Source of the DNA: Saccharum officinarum
Taxonomy: Eukaryota > Streptophyta > Magnoliopsida > Poales > Poaceae
Reading direction: 5' to 3'
DNA: 64,000 nt
NCBI GenBank assembly: GCA_020631735.1
Contig: CM036168.1
Span: 97,506,932 to 97,570,931 of the forward strand
Position numbers and translations under genes: made by a program. The stretch's first letter is position 1, and each line of letters begins with the position of its first letter. Positions 12,676-23,797 of the stretch are shown piece after piece. The notes beneath the pieces were generated by a model, which worked only from the letters and a program-made list of their open reading frames with translations, was not told the origin of the DNA and ran no database searches.

Positions 12676-13111
12676 TACATCATTAGTTAATAATGTTAAC
12701 GACTTAACTGGTTAGTCTACGATATGGATGTCTGTGTTTTACATGTTAACAATTATATGTCGTAGGCTGCATTTGATCTTGAAGTTTTTTTTTCCCTGTC
12801 TCACGTAAGTACATCTTTTCTCCCTACACAGACAATTTTTTAGGAGCTCTTTGACTTGAGCAAGGAAGTTCGTCATGCGACACAAGAAAGAGGGCCGTTG
12901 AATACTTGTACGATCGTCACTCTAGCCAGTGACCGATCGGTAAAGAAAAGCTTCGGCTTCTCCGCTTCAGAAAACAATATGCTCCAGGTAACATGCGGGT
13001 AATGGGCTGCTCCTCAACCCATTACCCATCCGTTGCAGCGTACGGCAAATGCCAGCCATAAAGTGGCCGTATCCTATGCTCAGCTTCGTCGATTCCAGTA
13101 CGCAGAAACTA

Positions 13112-13385
13112 GGCCCTGTTTAGATCCCAAATTTTTCCCCAAATTTCACTATGCAAAAAGAAGATTCCCCGTCACATCAAAATGTCGGCACATGTATGGA
13201 GTACTAAATGTAGATGAAATTAAAAACTAATTGCACAGTTTAGTTGTACTTTGCGAGACGAATCTTTTGAGCCTAATTAGTCAATGTTTGGACAAAAATT
13301 CACAAATACAAACGAAATGCTACAGTATGGAAGAATCCACTGTGCAGATTTTGGAGGGCCCAAATTGGGCGAACTAAACACGGCC
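13112..13385. mobile_element. Tourist-like MITE, 274 bp (copy 1)
   Basis: Ends GGCCCTGTTTAG and CTAAACACGGCC with target duplication CTA (13109-13111, 13386-13388). Internal landmarks ACTATGCAAAAAGAAGATTC, TTGCGAGACGAATCTTTTGA and GCCTAATTAGTCAA are shared with the copies at 14917 and 60624. Confidence 0.85.
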
Positions 13386-13704
13386 CTAGTGGGTAGGGGT
13401 GCGCCGCCGTCCGTCGAGGCTGGTGAGGCCAAGGGAGCAGTGATGAGAGGACACGATAGGGTCACGGCTCACGCATACTCCTAGATCGGCACTCGGCAGG
13501 CAGTGCAGGCGAGGCGGCGAGCATTGGTCCCCGTGGTGGAGCATGTCATCGGCCCATCGTGTGCGGTGTGCCAGCCTTCCGCGCGTAGGCTCACAGTCCC
13601 ACTCCCACGGAAGAGTTCCATGTGCGCCTTTGGCCTGCCCGATTCCATCCATCCTAGGGGCGAGCAAGAGCAAGCTCCTCCCCAGTCTCCACATCACACT
13701 TCAC

Positions 13705-14476
13705 CACTGACGGACTCAGGAATAAAATTTAGCTGGGGCGAAATCCAGATGAAGGAGCTGCAGCCCTTGCTCCTCTGCCGGCTCCAGCGCCATGTCCACG
13801 ACCATGGCCGGCACCATCCTCCTGCTGCTGCTCCTCTTCCCCTCCTCCCTCCATCGCCGACTCGCCGTCTCCCGTCGGCCCGTCGCTGAGCGAATCCAGT
13901 AGGCAGCAGCGGAGCAGCCGCCCTGCTCCTGCTCGCCGCCTCTACTGGCACTCTGGCAACAGGCGCACAGCGCACCGGTGGGCCGCGAGGCGTGCGGCGG
14001 GCGGCGAAGGGCGGCGGGCGGCAGGCGCCAGGCGGGACGGCGTGCGGCGGGGCCAGTTGCGGCGCAGCGCAGCAGCCAGGCGAGGGAGAAGTTTGGCGTC
14101 GGCGGCGCAGCGTTCTATTCGTGCGGGAGCGACCAGACTAGACTCTGGATTGGGGAATTGCTGAGTAAAGTTGCTTGGGCCCTTATTGGGCTAAAGTCTA
14201 AACAACTAGTGCCCAAAACAAGCCCAGCAGGCCACATCGACGAGCTGAACTGAACTGCTGAATGATGAATCGCTACTTGCCTGCTTGCCTCACGTAGTCA
14301 CGTACGTGTACGTCGTGCCGCAGCGGAGCCGCAGACTCGCGGCTTCTTCGTCGCGCCGCCGGACATCGACCGGAGACGGAGAAGAAGACCTGAAGATCTA
14401 CTCCGGGGGTGTGATGCTACGCCGCCGGTAGCTGGGGCGGCCGCCCCACCTCGCCCCAAGGGTGCGTCCGTCGTTG
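13705..14476. mobile_element. Non-autonomous hAT element, 772 bp, GC-rich cargo-like interior
   Basis: Ends CACTGACGGACTCAGG and, reverse-complemented on the right, CAACGACGGACGCACC form the inverted repeat. An exact 8-bp duplication CACTTCAC flanks it (13697-13704 and 14477-14484), which fits hAT. There is no transposase frame. The interior is unusually GC-rich up to about 14110 and includes a 36-codon ATG frame at 13792-13902 that begins like a signal peptide. Confidence 0.75.
13792..13902 (+). other. Small ORF with signal-peptide-like start inside the hAT element
   Basis: A 36-residue frame: MSTTMAGTILLLLLLF, then a Pro/Ser/basic tail, ending in TAG. The run of Leu/Ile after a short N-terminus resembles a secretory signal. 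It may be a captured fragment of a host gene. There is no downstream coding exon I can identify, and no evidence of expression. Confidence 0.3.
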
Positions 14477-14916
14477 CACTTCACACGGCCTTTCACAGTT
14501 CGTGCTGCTGTTTGCCCCTCTCTATTGTAATCTTGTGTGGGAACGCCGTTTCCTGTTTCTCTCGCGAACCGGGAGGATCCGGGTGCAGGGGCGGCCAAGC
14601 CAAGGTGCTCGCGCGCGCCCCGCCGACCGGCCCGGCAGCCGTCCAACGTCAGTGCGCCGCCCAGCAAGCTACGGCGCGGTCGGTAGCAACCGCCGCGCTT
14701 CTAGCGGCACCGGCTATTCGCCTATTCGGGGCACGTACGTACAGTACAGGATGACACGAGGAAAGAACGCGACAATGGACATGTTGCTAGATGCGATGCC
14801 TCGGCGCCCATGCCCAAGCCACGCACCGTGCTGTCAGCTTTGTCGCCACCCCCACAGACACAGCTCCAAGGGGGTTCCCTCCTGTGGCAAGTAAAGTCCA
14901 TCTGAATCTGAACTGA

Positions 14917-15190
14917 GGCCTGGTTTAGATTTCAGAATTCACCCTCAAATTCCACTATGAAAAAAGAGATTCGTCATCACATTAAAATGTCGGCAAATGT
15001 ATGGAGTACTAAATATAGATGAAATTATAAACTAATTGTACAGTTTTGTTATACTTTGCGAGACGAATATTTTGAGTCTAATTAATCAATTTTTGGATAA
15101 TTTTTTACATAAAAAATAAAAATGCTACAGTGTTCGAGGGTGTCACTGTGCAGATTCGGCCACCCCCGAGCTGGCTGTCTAAACAAGGCC
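14917..15190. mobile_element. Tourist-like MITE, 274 bp (copy 2)
   Basis: Ends GGCCTGGTTTAG and CTAAACAAGGCC with target duplication TGA (14914-14916, 15191-15193). It has the same length and internal order as the copy at 13112, so it belongs to the same family. It ends ~390 bases upstream of the PPR start codon. Confidence 0.85.
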
Positions 15191-15578
15191 TGACCCATGT
15201 TGGCGCCTGCAAAGGGAGGATACGGGAGCACGAATCCAGGAGCTCCTGTCTGTCACCCGCCACCGCCACCGCCACCGCAAGATCCCCACCACCGGCACGG
15301 CGGCACCCGGATCTTTCTTTTCTCTTTCGCAGAAACGCACGAGCCCGCAATCATTTCTCCTCCTTTTTAGGCCATCTTGCTAACGCTTTCCAGGCTGCCG
15401 GAACTGCCCAGATCGAGCAAACTATAGGCCAGGGCCGAGAAGCCGTGGGAGCGAACGGCAAATGGGAATCTGCCTGAAATGAAAGGGCGTTGCGAATGCG
15501 AGCCGCGCGGGCGAAGCCTTGTGTACTCCCGCGATCCGCCGCACTTTCGGCAGCCGCTGCCTCGCCGCCCGCCGGGAG
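15191..15578 (+). promoter_or_regulatory. PPR gene upstream region
   Basis: Sequence between the MITE and the PPR start codon, becoming GC-rich towards 15579. Presumed promoter and 5'UTR. The open frame continues upstream of the chosen ATG only from a TTG at 15519. Confidence 0.4.
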
Positions 15579-17243
15579 ATGGCGGCGCTGCGCGTCCCGC
15601 TCCACGCCATCCTCTCCCGCGGCGCGGCCCCTCCGTCCGCGGGCCTGCTCCTCCCGCTCCACGCGCACCTCGTCGTGTCGGGCCGCCTCGCCGCGTCCCC
15701 CGCCGTGATCACGTCCCTCGTCTCCCTCTACGCTCGCGGCCCGGTCGCGCTGCACCCGGCCGTCCCGCTCCTCCTCCCCGCCTCCGCGCCGCCCCCGCTG
15801 CCCTGCTTCAACGCCGCGCTCTCCCTGCCGCACGCGCTCGCGCTCCCGCTCTTCCGCCGCCTCCTCGCCGCGCACTCCCCCGACGCCTTCTCCTTCCCGC
15901 CCCTCTTCTCCTCGGCCCCCGCCTCGCGGCACCTGCTCGCGCTTCATGCCCTCGCGCTCCGCTTCGGCCTCGCCCACGACCTGTTCTGCGCCAGCGCTCT
16001 GCTCCGCGGGTGCCTAAGGTTCGGCCTCGCCGACCACGCGCACCGCCTGTTCGACGAATTGAGGCACCGGGACGTCGTCGTGTGGAACTCCATGGTCAAT
16101 GGGTTCGTCAAACTCGGGTGCTTTGACCGCGCCACGGAGTGCTTCAGGAAGATGAGGGAGGAGGGTGGGGTGGAGATCAGCAGCTTCACAGTCACCGGGA
16201 TCTTGTCCGTCTGTACAGCAACAGCTGATTTGAGGCGTGGGGCTGCAGTACACGGGTTGTCGGTGAAGTCAGGATTTGACAAGGAGGCATCTGTGTGCAA
16301 TGCGTTGATAGATCTTTACGGGAAGTGCCACCAGGTGCACGATGCAACCATGGTGTTTGAGGGGCTGCCAGATACTGATAAGGATATGTTCAGCTGGAAC
16401 TCCATGCTATCAGCGCATCAGTACTCGGCTGATCACACTGGGACGATGAGGCTCTTTGCGAGGATGAGACGTACTGCACTTTTGCCTGATGCAGTGACTG
16501 TTGCCGCTGTTCTCCCCGCATGCGCACAGACTGCAGCCCTGCAGGTTGGGAGGGAGGTGCATGGATACATCGTAACGAGCGGACTGGCCTGTGATGGAGC
16601 ACTGGACGTGTTTGCTTGCAATGCGCTGGCGGACATGTATGCCAAGAGTGGCGGGTTGGATGATGCTCGTCGTGTGTTTGATTGGACACGGCAACGGGAT
16701 GTGGCATCGTGGAACATTATGATCGATGGGTATGCGTCACATGGGCGTGGCCAGGAGGCACTGATTTTGTTCCACCAGATGATAAAAGAAGGCCTGGTTC
16801 CTGATGAGGTAACGCTGCTGGGAGCATTGTCGGCTTGCAGCCACTCTGGGCTTCTCGAGGAAGGGAAGGGTTTCCTAAAGAGGATGAAAGAAGAGTTTGG
16901 ATTGGAGCCACAGCTAGAGCACTATGCATGCGTCACCGACATGCTTGGGCGAGCAGGGAGGTTGGATGAAGCAAGAAAGGTAATAGAAGAGGCTGGTGAT
17001 GTTGGTGCTGGTGCATGGAGGACATACCTTGCGGCATGCCGGATGCATGGTGATAAGGAGAGAGCACAAGAGGCAGCTAGGATGTTGATGATGGCAGAGG
17101 AATCAGGGAGCGGGGGATGGGTTCTGCTCGCCAACACTTATGGTTGGGACGGAAACTTTGAGGAGCTCGAAGAGGTGAGAGAGGAGATGAAACGCCAAGG
17201 GGTGCAGAAGGCAGCTGGTTGCAGCTGGGTTGAGGTCGGATGA
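15579..17243 (+). CDS. PLS-class pentatricopeptide repeat protein with C-terminal E motif
   Basis: Intronless gene for a 554-residue PPR protein, the class that binds organelle RNA to direct editing, splicing or stabilisation in plastids or mitochondria. PPR helices repeat along the whole protein, with landmarks AHRLFDELRHRDVVVWNSMV, NALIDLYGKCHQVHDA, NALADMYAKSGGLDDARRVF, DVASWNIMIDGYASHGRGQE and YACVTDMLGRAGRLDEARKV. The end, VQKAAGCSWVEVG, is the E-motif terminus; there is no DYW deaminase domain, so any editing role would need a partner in trans. The ATG at 15579 (MAALRVPLHAILSRG) is chosen because the longer frame starts only at TTG. The Ala/Arg-rich N-terminus fits an organelle transit peptide. 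GC content falls strongly from 5' to 3', typical of grass genes. The stop lies about 70 bases before a long hairpin element. Confidence 0.93.
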   Translation: MAALRVPLHAILSRGAAPPSAGLLLPLHAHLVVSGRLAASPAVITSLVSLYARGPVALHPAVPLLLPASAPPPLPCFNAALSLPHALALPLFRRLLAAHSPDAFSFPPLFSSAPASRHLLALHALALRFGLAHDLFCASALLRGCLRFGLADHAHRLFDELRHRDVVVWNSMVNGFVKLGCFDRATECFRKMREEGGVEISSFTVTGILSVCTATADLRRGAAVHGLSVKSGFDKEASVCNALIDLYGKCHQVHDATMVFEGLPDTDKDMFSWNSMLSAHQYSADHTGTMRLFARMRRTALLPDAVTVAAVLPACAQTAALQVGREVHGYIVTSGLACDGALDVFACNALADMYAKSGGLDDARRVFDWTRQRDVASWNIMIDGYASHGRGQEALILFHQMIKEGLVPDEVTLLGALSACSHSGLLEEGKGFLKRMKEEFGLEPQLEHYACVTDMLGRAGRLDEARKVIEEAGDVGAGAWRTYLAACRMHGDKERAQEAARMLMMAEESGSGGWVLLANTYGWDGNFEELEEVREEMKRQGVQKAAGCSWVEVG

Positions 17244-17311
17244 GAGAATAATAGAAGTGGAACAATGATGCATACTTTTGTTAGTAGGGATAGGGGACAC
17301 CCAGAGGATGA

Positions 17312-18076
17312 CATGATTTATCTGTGTCATCAACCGTAAATCGACCGTTCAACTCCTCAAACTTGTTCATCTGTGTCATCCCGGTCTCTAAACTCTTAAA
17401 TCGCTTGTTTAGGTCCTTAAACTTGTTCGGCTGTATCATCTAGGTCCCTAAACTAGCAATCACCTGTTTAAGTCATCAAACTTATTCAGTTGTGCCATCC
17501 CGGTCTCTAATACTGTAAACTTATAAATTCAATATATATTTATAGAACTGTCCAAAAATTATAAATCTAATTTTATTAGACTCTTGGTAACATGTACTTT
17601 AAATTAGAATAAAAAATCACCATGTATTTTCTATTTTTAATTCTATAGTTCAATAACTAAATAGACACATACATTTTTAGGATTTATAAAAATATACGTG
17701 ACTATTTAGTCATTTAATTACAGAGTTAAACATGGTGATTTCTTTTATTCTAATTTAAAGTACAAGTTACCAGAAGTCTAACAAAATTAGATTTATAATT
17801 TTTGGATAATTCTATAAATATATATTGAATTTACAAGTTTACAATATTTACAGTATTTAGGGACTGAGATGACACAACTAAACAAGATTGAGGACCTAAA
17901 TGAGTGATTTGCATGTTTAGGGGCCTAGATTATACAGTCGAACAAGTTTAAGGACCTAAACGAATAATTTGCGAGTTTAGGGACTGGGATGATACAGATG
18001 AACAAATTTGAGGACCTAAATGGTTAATTTGCGAGTTTAAGGACCGAGATGATACAGCCGAACAAGTTCGAGGACC
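17312..18076. mobile_element. Giant foldback (hairpin) element, ~765 bp
   Basis: The left arm (from about 17312) and the right arm (to about 18076) are inverted copies meeting near 17690. Paired landmarks are TTTAGGTCCTTAAACTTGTT on the left and AACAAGTTTAAGGACCTAAA on the right, and CTTTAAATTAGAATAAAA with TTTTATTCTAATTTAAAG flanking the centre. Each arm also contains three or four diverged ~80-bp units (lead GTCCTYAAACTTGTTC). No transposase. It sits between two convergent stop codons (17243 and 18174). Superfamily unassigned; possibly Mutator-like. Confidence 0.8.
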
Positions 18077-18173
18077 GCTAGTGGACTTGTGTATCTGGCA
18101 GAATGCTCATAACTTTTCAAATTGTGCTACACAATTGGTTATACAAGCACATGGACTGACAGTAGCCCATAAG

Positions 18174-20091
18174 TTAGAATGGTGCATCAGAAGATAAAGT
18201 TAAGCTCGCACCATCAAGACCAGCACCAAAATTTGGTCCTGGCAACAAATTTTCGGCAAATATCAGAGTTCCAGCGGCCAATGCTCCAGCTCCGAGCCCC
18301 ATTCCAAGGTTAGATGAACCGTTCTGACCTGCAAACCTTCTTGGTGGCATATTTATGTAGCTCTGTGGCACTTGCCCCCTTGTAGGATACGGTGGGAAAA
18401 AGTAACTGGGGTTTGAAGTGGGAGGTGGCAGGGTTTGTGGGATCAGTGGGGGTTGATTGCTATATCCATTACTTTCTGACGGTGATGGATCTGGCCGAGT
18501 GGTAGGGATTGTTGGCATGGTGTTGCTATAGCGACCATCACCTTTGCTGTGATCCCTATAACGACTTGAGGGCAGTGGTGGATAATTATAAACTGGACCA
18601 TCTTCTATAGCTAGTGTGATACCGACCTGGTTTGGGTGCTTTGATCCGTCGTGAGATCCTGCTCATTCACAACAGAGGCAGATAAGTTGAATTTGGTCAT
18701 ATACTGATTGTGTTATAATCAATAAGGTCAATCTTTGTTAAGGCCATCCCAAATCACTTGGTCTATTGGTTAAACATAAGGAAAAAGTCTAATTGACCCC
18801 CCAACTATTGGGGGTGGTCTAGTTTACCCCCTCAACTATGAAACGGTCTAATTTACCCCTTGAACTTTGTAATACCGGCCAAATCACCCCCTCGAGCGGT
18901 TTTGGACGGTGGTTTGCTACAATAACAACGGTTTTGCTACAGTAACAATGGTTTTGTCCTTTTCTTTTTTATTTATTTCGTCTGAATCTTTGAAAAATCA
19001 TAGTAAATCACAAAAAAATCACAAAATGAAAAATTCAATTTTGTTGGACTCCACATGAGTAGATCTACACAGTGAACATATAATATAGTATGCTTTAGTA
19101 CAAAGTTTTTGCTGTAAATTTTGATCTATTTTTTTCTGTAATTAATTTGAATAATTCATATAACAAAAACTTTGTACTAAAGTATACTATATTATATATT
19201 TACTGTGTAGATATACTCATGTGGAGTCCAACAAAATTGGATTTTCTATTTTATGATTTTTTGTGATTTACTATGATTTTTCAAAGATTCAGACGAAATA
19301 AATTAAAAAGAAAAGGACAAAACCACTGTTACTGTAACAAAACCGTTGTTACTGTAGCAAAACCACCGTCCAAAACCGCTCGAGGGGATGATTTGGCCGG
19401 TTTTGCAAAGTTCAGGGGGTAAATTAGACCGTTTCATAGTTGAGGGGGTAAACTAGACCACCCCAATAGTTGGGGGGTCAATTAAACTTTTTCCTTAAAC
19501 ATAACTTTGTATTGTTTGTGTGCAAATTTACCTATAGCAAGATCTATTTTTTCAAGTGTTGTACTGAATTCCTGTCAGTGCAAATTTACCTATATTGTTT
19601 TATCTTGAAAGAAAAAGCATAAGTTTCTGTTTACCTGACAACTGAGCATGAACATCTTCCTCCTTGTAGATACGGATGGCTACGTCGACAAACCCATGAG
19701 CTTTGTCTGACTTCTTCCTCCTAAGCTGGAAGCTTGCAGTCTCCTCAACGACCCCAGGCTGCTCCTCGCCATGCTCAAATTTGTCGAAATACTCCTTCAT
19801 CTGGACAACGGCAGCTCCCTGGAGGTGCTCCCTGAGGAAGATGGGCTCTCGCCTGTACACTTCCACCGTCAGCACCATTTGCTGCAGGCTGCTCAGATCA
19901 TGCTCGTCAACCGAGACCGAAAACTTCATGCCCCAGCTTGGGTCGGAGCTCCCTGACGCATCCACCTTGGTGCAGTACTTGCTGTTGGGATCGACCCATG
20001 CGACGGAGAACCACTGCGGTTTGAGCAGCGACGATCTGCGGCCCAGGCCACGCGCGGAGATCACACAGAACTCCACCGACGTTTTCGCCAT
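18174..20091 (-). CDS. C2-domain protein, SRC2/BAP-like, two exons
   Basis: Encodes a 313-residue protein from exons 19635-20091 and 18174-18658 (donor TGTCAG|GTAA, acceptor GAGCAG|GATC, frame kept across a split codon). Residues ~1-150 are a C2 domain: VEFCVISARGLGRRSSLLKP, WFSVAWVDPNSKYCTKV, DPSWGMKFSVSVD and a final strand GFVDVAIRIYKEE. Plant proteins of this layout bind membranes, often Ca2+-dependently, and act in stress or defence signalling. The C-terminal half is Pro/Ser/Tyr-rich and ends with a Gly/Ala hydrophobic stretch (LGMGLGAGALAAGTLIFAEN) that resembles the membrane-associating tail of SRC2 proteins. The ATG at 20091 is the first in frame. The single 976-bp intron is mostly one 715-bp hairpin element. 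Convergent with the PPR gene. Function is inferred from the domain only. Confidence 0.88.
18780..19494. mobile_element. Mutator-like foldback element, 715 bp, in the C2 intron
   Basis: Almost the whole element is an inverted repeat: GGAAAAAGTCTAATTGACCC at the left pairs with the right end GGGTCAATTAAACTTTTTCC, and matching continues through GGTCTAGTTTACCCCCTCAA, GACGGTGGTTTTG and CTCCACATGAGTA to a centre near 19137. A 10-bp direct repeat TTAAACATAA flanks it (18770-18779, 19495-19504), in the size range of Mutator-type duplications. Noncoding. Confidence 0.88.
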
Positions 20092-20489
20092 TTGTGTGAA
20101 GAGGAAAGGTGAGGAGGTTGCCGGACGGGGACGCGGGCCGGTGAAAACGATGGTGTGAGATTCGTTGGCTCATAGGGTGTTTTTTTCGTGTTAGCTTTGC
20201 TGTTAAACTTCTGGTCATGGAATTGATTCCAAAGCTGCGGCATTAGGGCTTTAGGAGAGGAAAAAGCATAGCTGAAAAAAAAAGGGTGTGATGCCAAACC
20301 TGCGGCCATGCACATGCATACGCTTGGAAGCCATTCGTTGCGTTGTGCACAGACGTTCGAACCGATGATTGAGCAATCTGACACAATGACACTAGAAGTC
20401 CCAATTTTGCAAATGCCGAATGCATTAGGGAAGGTGGGGCTATGCTGGGAGGAGCCTTCGACGCGTCCGGGCAAGACTTGTTAGTAAAA
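20092..20489 (-). promoter_or_regulatory. C2 gene upstream region
   Basis: Presumed 5'UTR and promoter of the C2 gene; no other gene is seen on either strand. It ends where the tandem-repeat element begins. Confidence 0.35.
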
Positions 20490-21277
20490 CGGTAGTGCTA
20501 GCGCCCGGACGTCCAGACGGACGCCTGCGCGCTACACTCCGTTATGCGCGCTCTACATGGTGCCCGCGTCGCTCGAGCAACAAGAGGTGAAGGGCGCGCG
20601 GCGCCTTTGATTCGGAAGGACCCAGCCGTGACGTCGTATGGATGCCCTGCCCGTGCATGAGGACACACCGAGACGATGCAACAGAGGTGGGGAGGAGAGA
20701 TACAACACCGATCTACTTCTAAAACATCCAAAAACATTAGTTGCAATATACGTCTGAAGGCAGTTGAAACATTTGAAACATGCTTCTGAAACACTTGAAA
20801 ATCATTGCAACCATACGCAACATCCAAATAAAATAGATGCAACATATGTGTGAAACATATGCAACATCCAGATAAATATACTCGCAGCATACGTCCGGAA
20901 AACACAGATGAAACATACCTTTGAAACACTCGAAACATACGCTTGCAACATGCCTCTGAAACAATTGCAACATATGCAACATCCTCCAATCTACTTTTGC
21001 AACATCCATATGAAATAATTGTAACATACATCTGAAACGCCTAAAACACTTGAAACATGCATATGCAACATAGGGGAGGGGAAGGCTAGGCCGTTCGATT
21101 TCGGTCATTGGGGTCGAAGACAGCGGTGAGCGGCTACACGCGAGCACCACCGCCACTAGTACCATGCTTGGCTCAGCGGCAACGGTGGGGGATGGGGGGC
21201 GAGGAGCGCCATGGCCGCCGGGGTAGGGGGGAGCTCAGTCACCGAGTGAGAGAGGGAGCCACCAGGGGTGGGGGAGA
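20490..21277. mobile_element. Element with GAAACAT/GCAACAT tandem motifs (left copy)
   Basis: Starts with CGGTAGTGCTAGCGCCCGGA and a GC-rich end. From about 20720 to 21070 there are many diverged copies of units such as GAAACATACGTCTG and GCAACATATGCAACATCC. It then turns GC-rich and is cut at 21277 by an LTR start. Superfamily not determined. The same motif array reappears in opposite orientation at 63838-64000. Confidence 0.6.
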
Positions 21278-23703
21278 TGTAACACCCCTGGTGTTACTAG
21301 CTTAGTTAGCACGCGATTAAGGCCTAAAAGAAATTAGCAAAACGAGTTCTCGGGTTTTAAAATTTTAATCGCTCATGAAATGATACCCGACTCTTACGTG
21401 ACGCATGTTTGTGGTTGCAAGAAACCAAATCCGAAAATTAAAAATGAGTCATTTCGTTGCATTGGCAAGGGCATGAACTTAGGATTAAGAGTGCTATTTT
21501 TGACAAATTATATCGAGCAAAATAATTAAACAGTGCTTAATATTTATTCCTGTGGGTTAGTACCTAGTAGGGACGATTACATGAAATACTTATTGGTTGA
21601 CATTAATAAAGTTTAGACCTTTTAAAAATCATGATAAAGTTCTTATGGTTGTTTAGTTCGAACTGAACCCTTGATTTTTCTAAGACTGAAAAGGTAGTAG
21701 ACGGTGTCATTGTGACGTTTAGATTATAACTAAAATATGTAAACACTAGCTTTATAATTTTGTATTGTTGATTGCCTCTAAGTGAGCACTTGAGCGCAGT
21801 ATATGTCGCAGTTGAGTTGGTGTCACGTTACCCTCTTGCAAATTGCCCACACATGACGGCATGACGCACTGCAGCAGTGCCGCCGCCCCTATCGCCACGC
21901 TAGGACAGGGCAGGCCGCCGTGAACGCCGGGGCGGGCATGCGGTCGGGATGGATGGATGGCTGACGCATAGTACAGATGCAAGTCAGGCACTCACCAGCA
22001 GCTCTGGCACAACACCAGCTTATAATCATCCTCGCCATGTTGTATGTATGTCCTTCCATGGTTCACGCAGACCTGCGAAAATTAAAGGATCCAATCCAAT
22101 CCCCAGTCCAGTTGAAAGCGTACATGGAGTTTGGAGTAGATTACTCTGATCCTATCATTGCAAAGACGCACATAAGATGGCAGAGATCAGTTTAGGTAGG
22201 CACATATCATTGCCACGGCATAAAAGACAGCAGCTCTTGAGGTTCAGAAGCATGGAGTAATAAAAAAGTAAAAACATCTACTAGTTGGTGCCTGCCTACG
22301 CTTGAGCTCATGAGCCCACTAATAGCTCTGCCCATGTTGCACGTTGCATGCACATGCTGTTGCCGTGTAGAGGGGGAGAGTGCGGCAGGGCTGCAGCTCA
22401 GCTGGTGACTCCTGCGTGCCATTTTTGTTGTCCGGCCAGGGCGCATCCAGACTGGCAGAGATTTAATACATCTTCTTGTTTTCTTTCTGTACGTGGGCAG
22501 TCAAAACGAGAATGTTTTCAGAAGCTTTTAAAACATGATTATAGAATAACTTTATATTTAGTGGACAAACACATAAATATATATACATGCTAAAATGTAT
22601 CACATTTTTTTCCAAAAAGAAAAGTATTATATAGCAGTGAGACAGATCACGAATAGTACCTACAGGCTATAGCCTATGCTGCACGTCCAGCACTATAGGT
22701 CTGCACCAGCTAATGAACCTTTAGCATTTAATAAGTAATTAACCAAAAGAAATAATTCCGAGTATACTAATACAAGAATACAAGACAGTTAGCCACAGAA
22801 GACATCTTAAATATTACACGCATCAACTCATCGGCGGTTTAGCTCTACGGCAAATCAGTGGACTTGAGATTCGTTGGCCTGGCGAATCAACGAGTTTGAG
22901 CAGGCCTCCATGGAGTCAGATGGACGGCACTGGCAACGCGGACTCGAGACATGCATGTGCTCGTCATGGACTCAGTACATGCATGAGACATCAATTGCCC
23001 CAAGACTGGGGCTATTGGGTATTGGACCTCGCCTAATTGGCTGTTATAATTATGTCCCCTAAGAATCCGGGGTCCTGTTTGATTGCACGGGTTGCACACC
23101 CCCGTGCACGGTCCTGCCGTGTAGCAAGGGAGGAGGCAGTAGCTTGCAGCCTGTTGTCTTGGCCAAAAATTTTGACGAGAGCTGCAGCCAAGCTTGACCG
23201 AGCAATCAAGTTGGATTCAGCTGGAGCGTCTTTATTAGTAGCACCAGCAGCCGAGCAATCTAACTCCTTTCTTCCTTGCCTCCAACCCGACCCTGCATCC
23301 CGGCATCTGTACCCCGACGTCCGCACCCCAGCACGCCCATGCTACTGCCGTAGCACTATGGCGCGGCCGCACTTCATTGTTTCCGCAAGCCTGCAGCCAG
23401 CGGCGATCGCACGCGACATTCATCTCTGTCTACCTGCTGCCATGGTTAAGCTCCAACTTATCTCTTTTATCTTTTAAATATCTTGTTTATGCATGTTTCG
23501 ATTAGACAAGCATATTGCAACGATGTATTCCATTTAGGTGCGATGGTGGATTAACTGGAGTAACAAAAGAAGGCGTGATGGTGACCACACCCCGCGGATG
23601 GAATGCTAACTTTGGTTATATTTTTACCAGGCAAGCCCCGGTGCATAACCCTATTATTCTGCACTTTATTTATGCTTGTGCATTGAGTTTCAAGGAGTTG
23701 AAT

Positions 23704-23797
<94 letters not shown>

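Noticed and set aside
13984..14250. Frames in the GC-rich part of the hAT element as a possible host gene
   Set aside because: Fully inside the unit bounded by the CACTTCAC duplication; Arg/Gly/Ala-rich with no domain.
15351..15977. 208-codon minus-strand frame, Glu/Arg/Gly-rich
   Set aside because: Shadow of the GC-rich 5' end of the PPR gene; low complexity.
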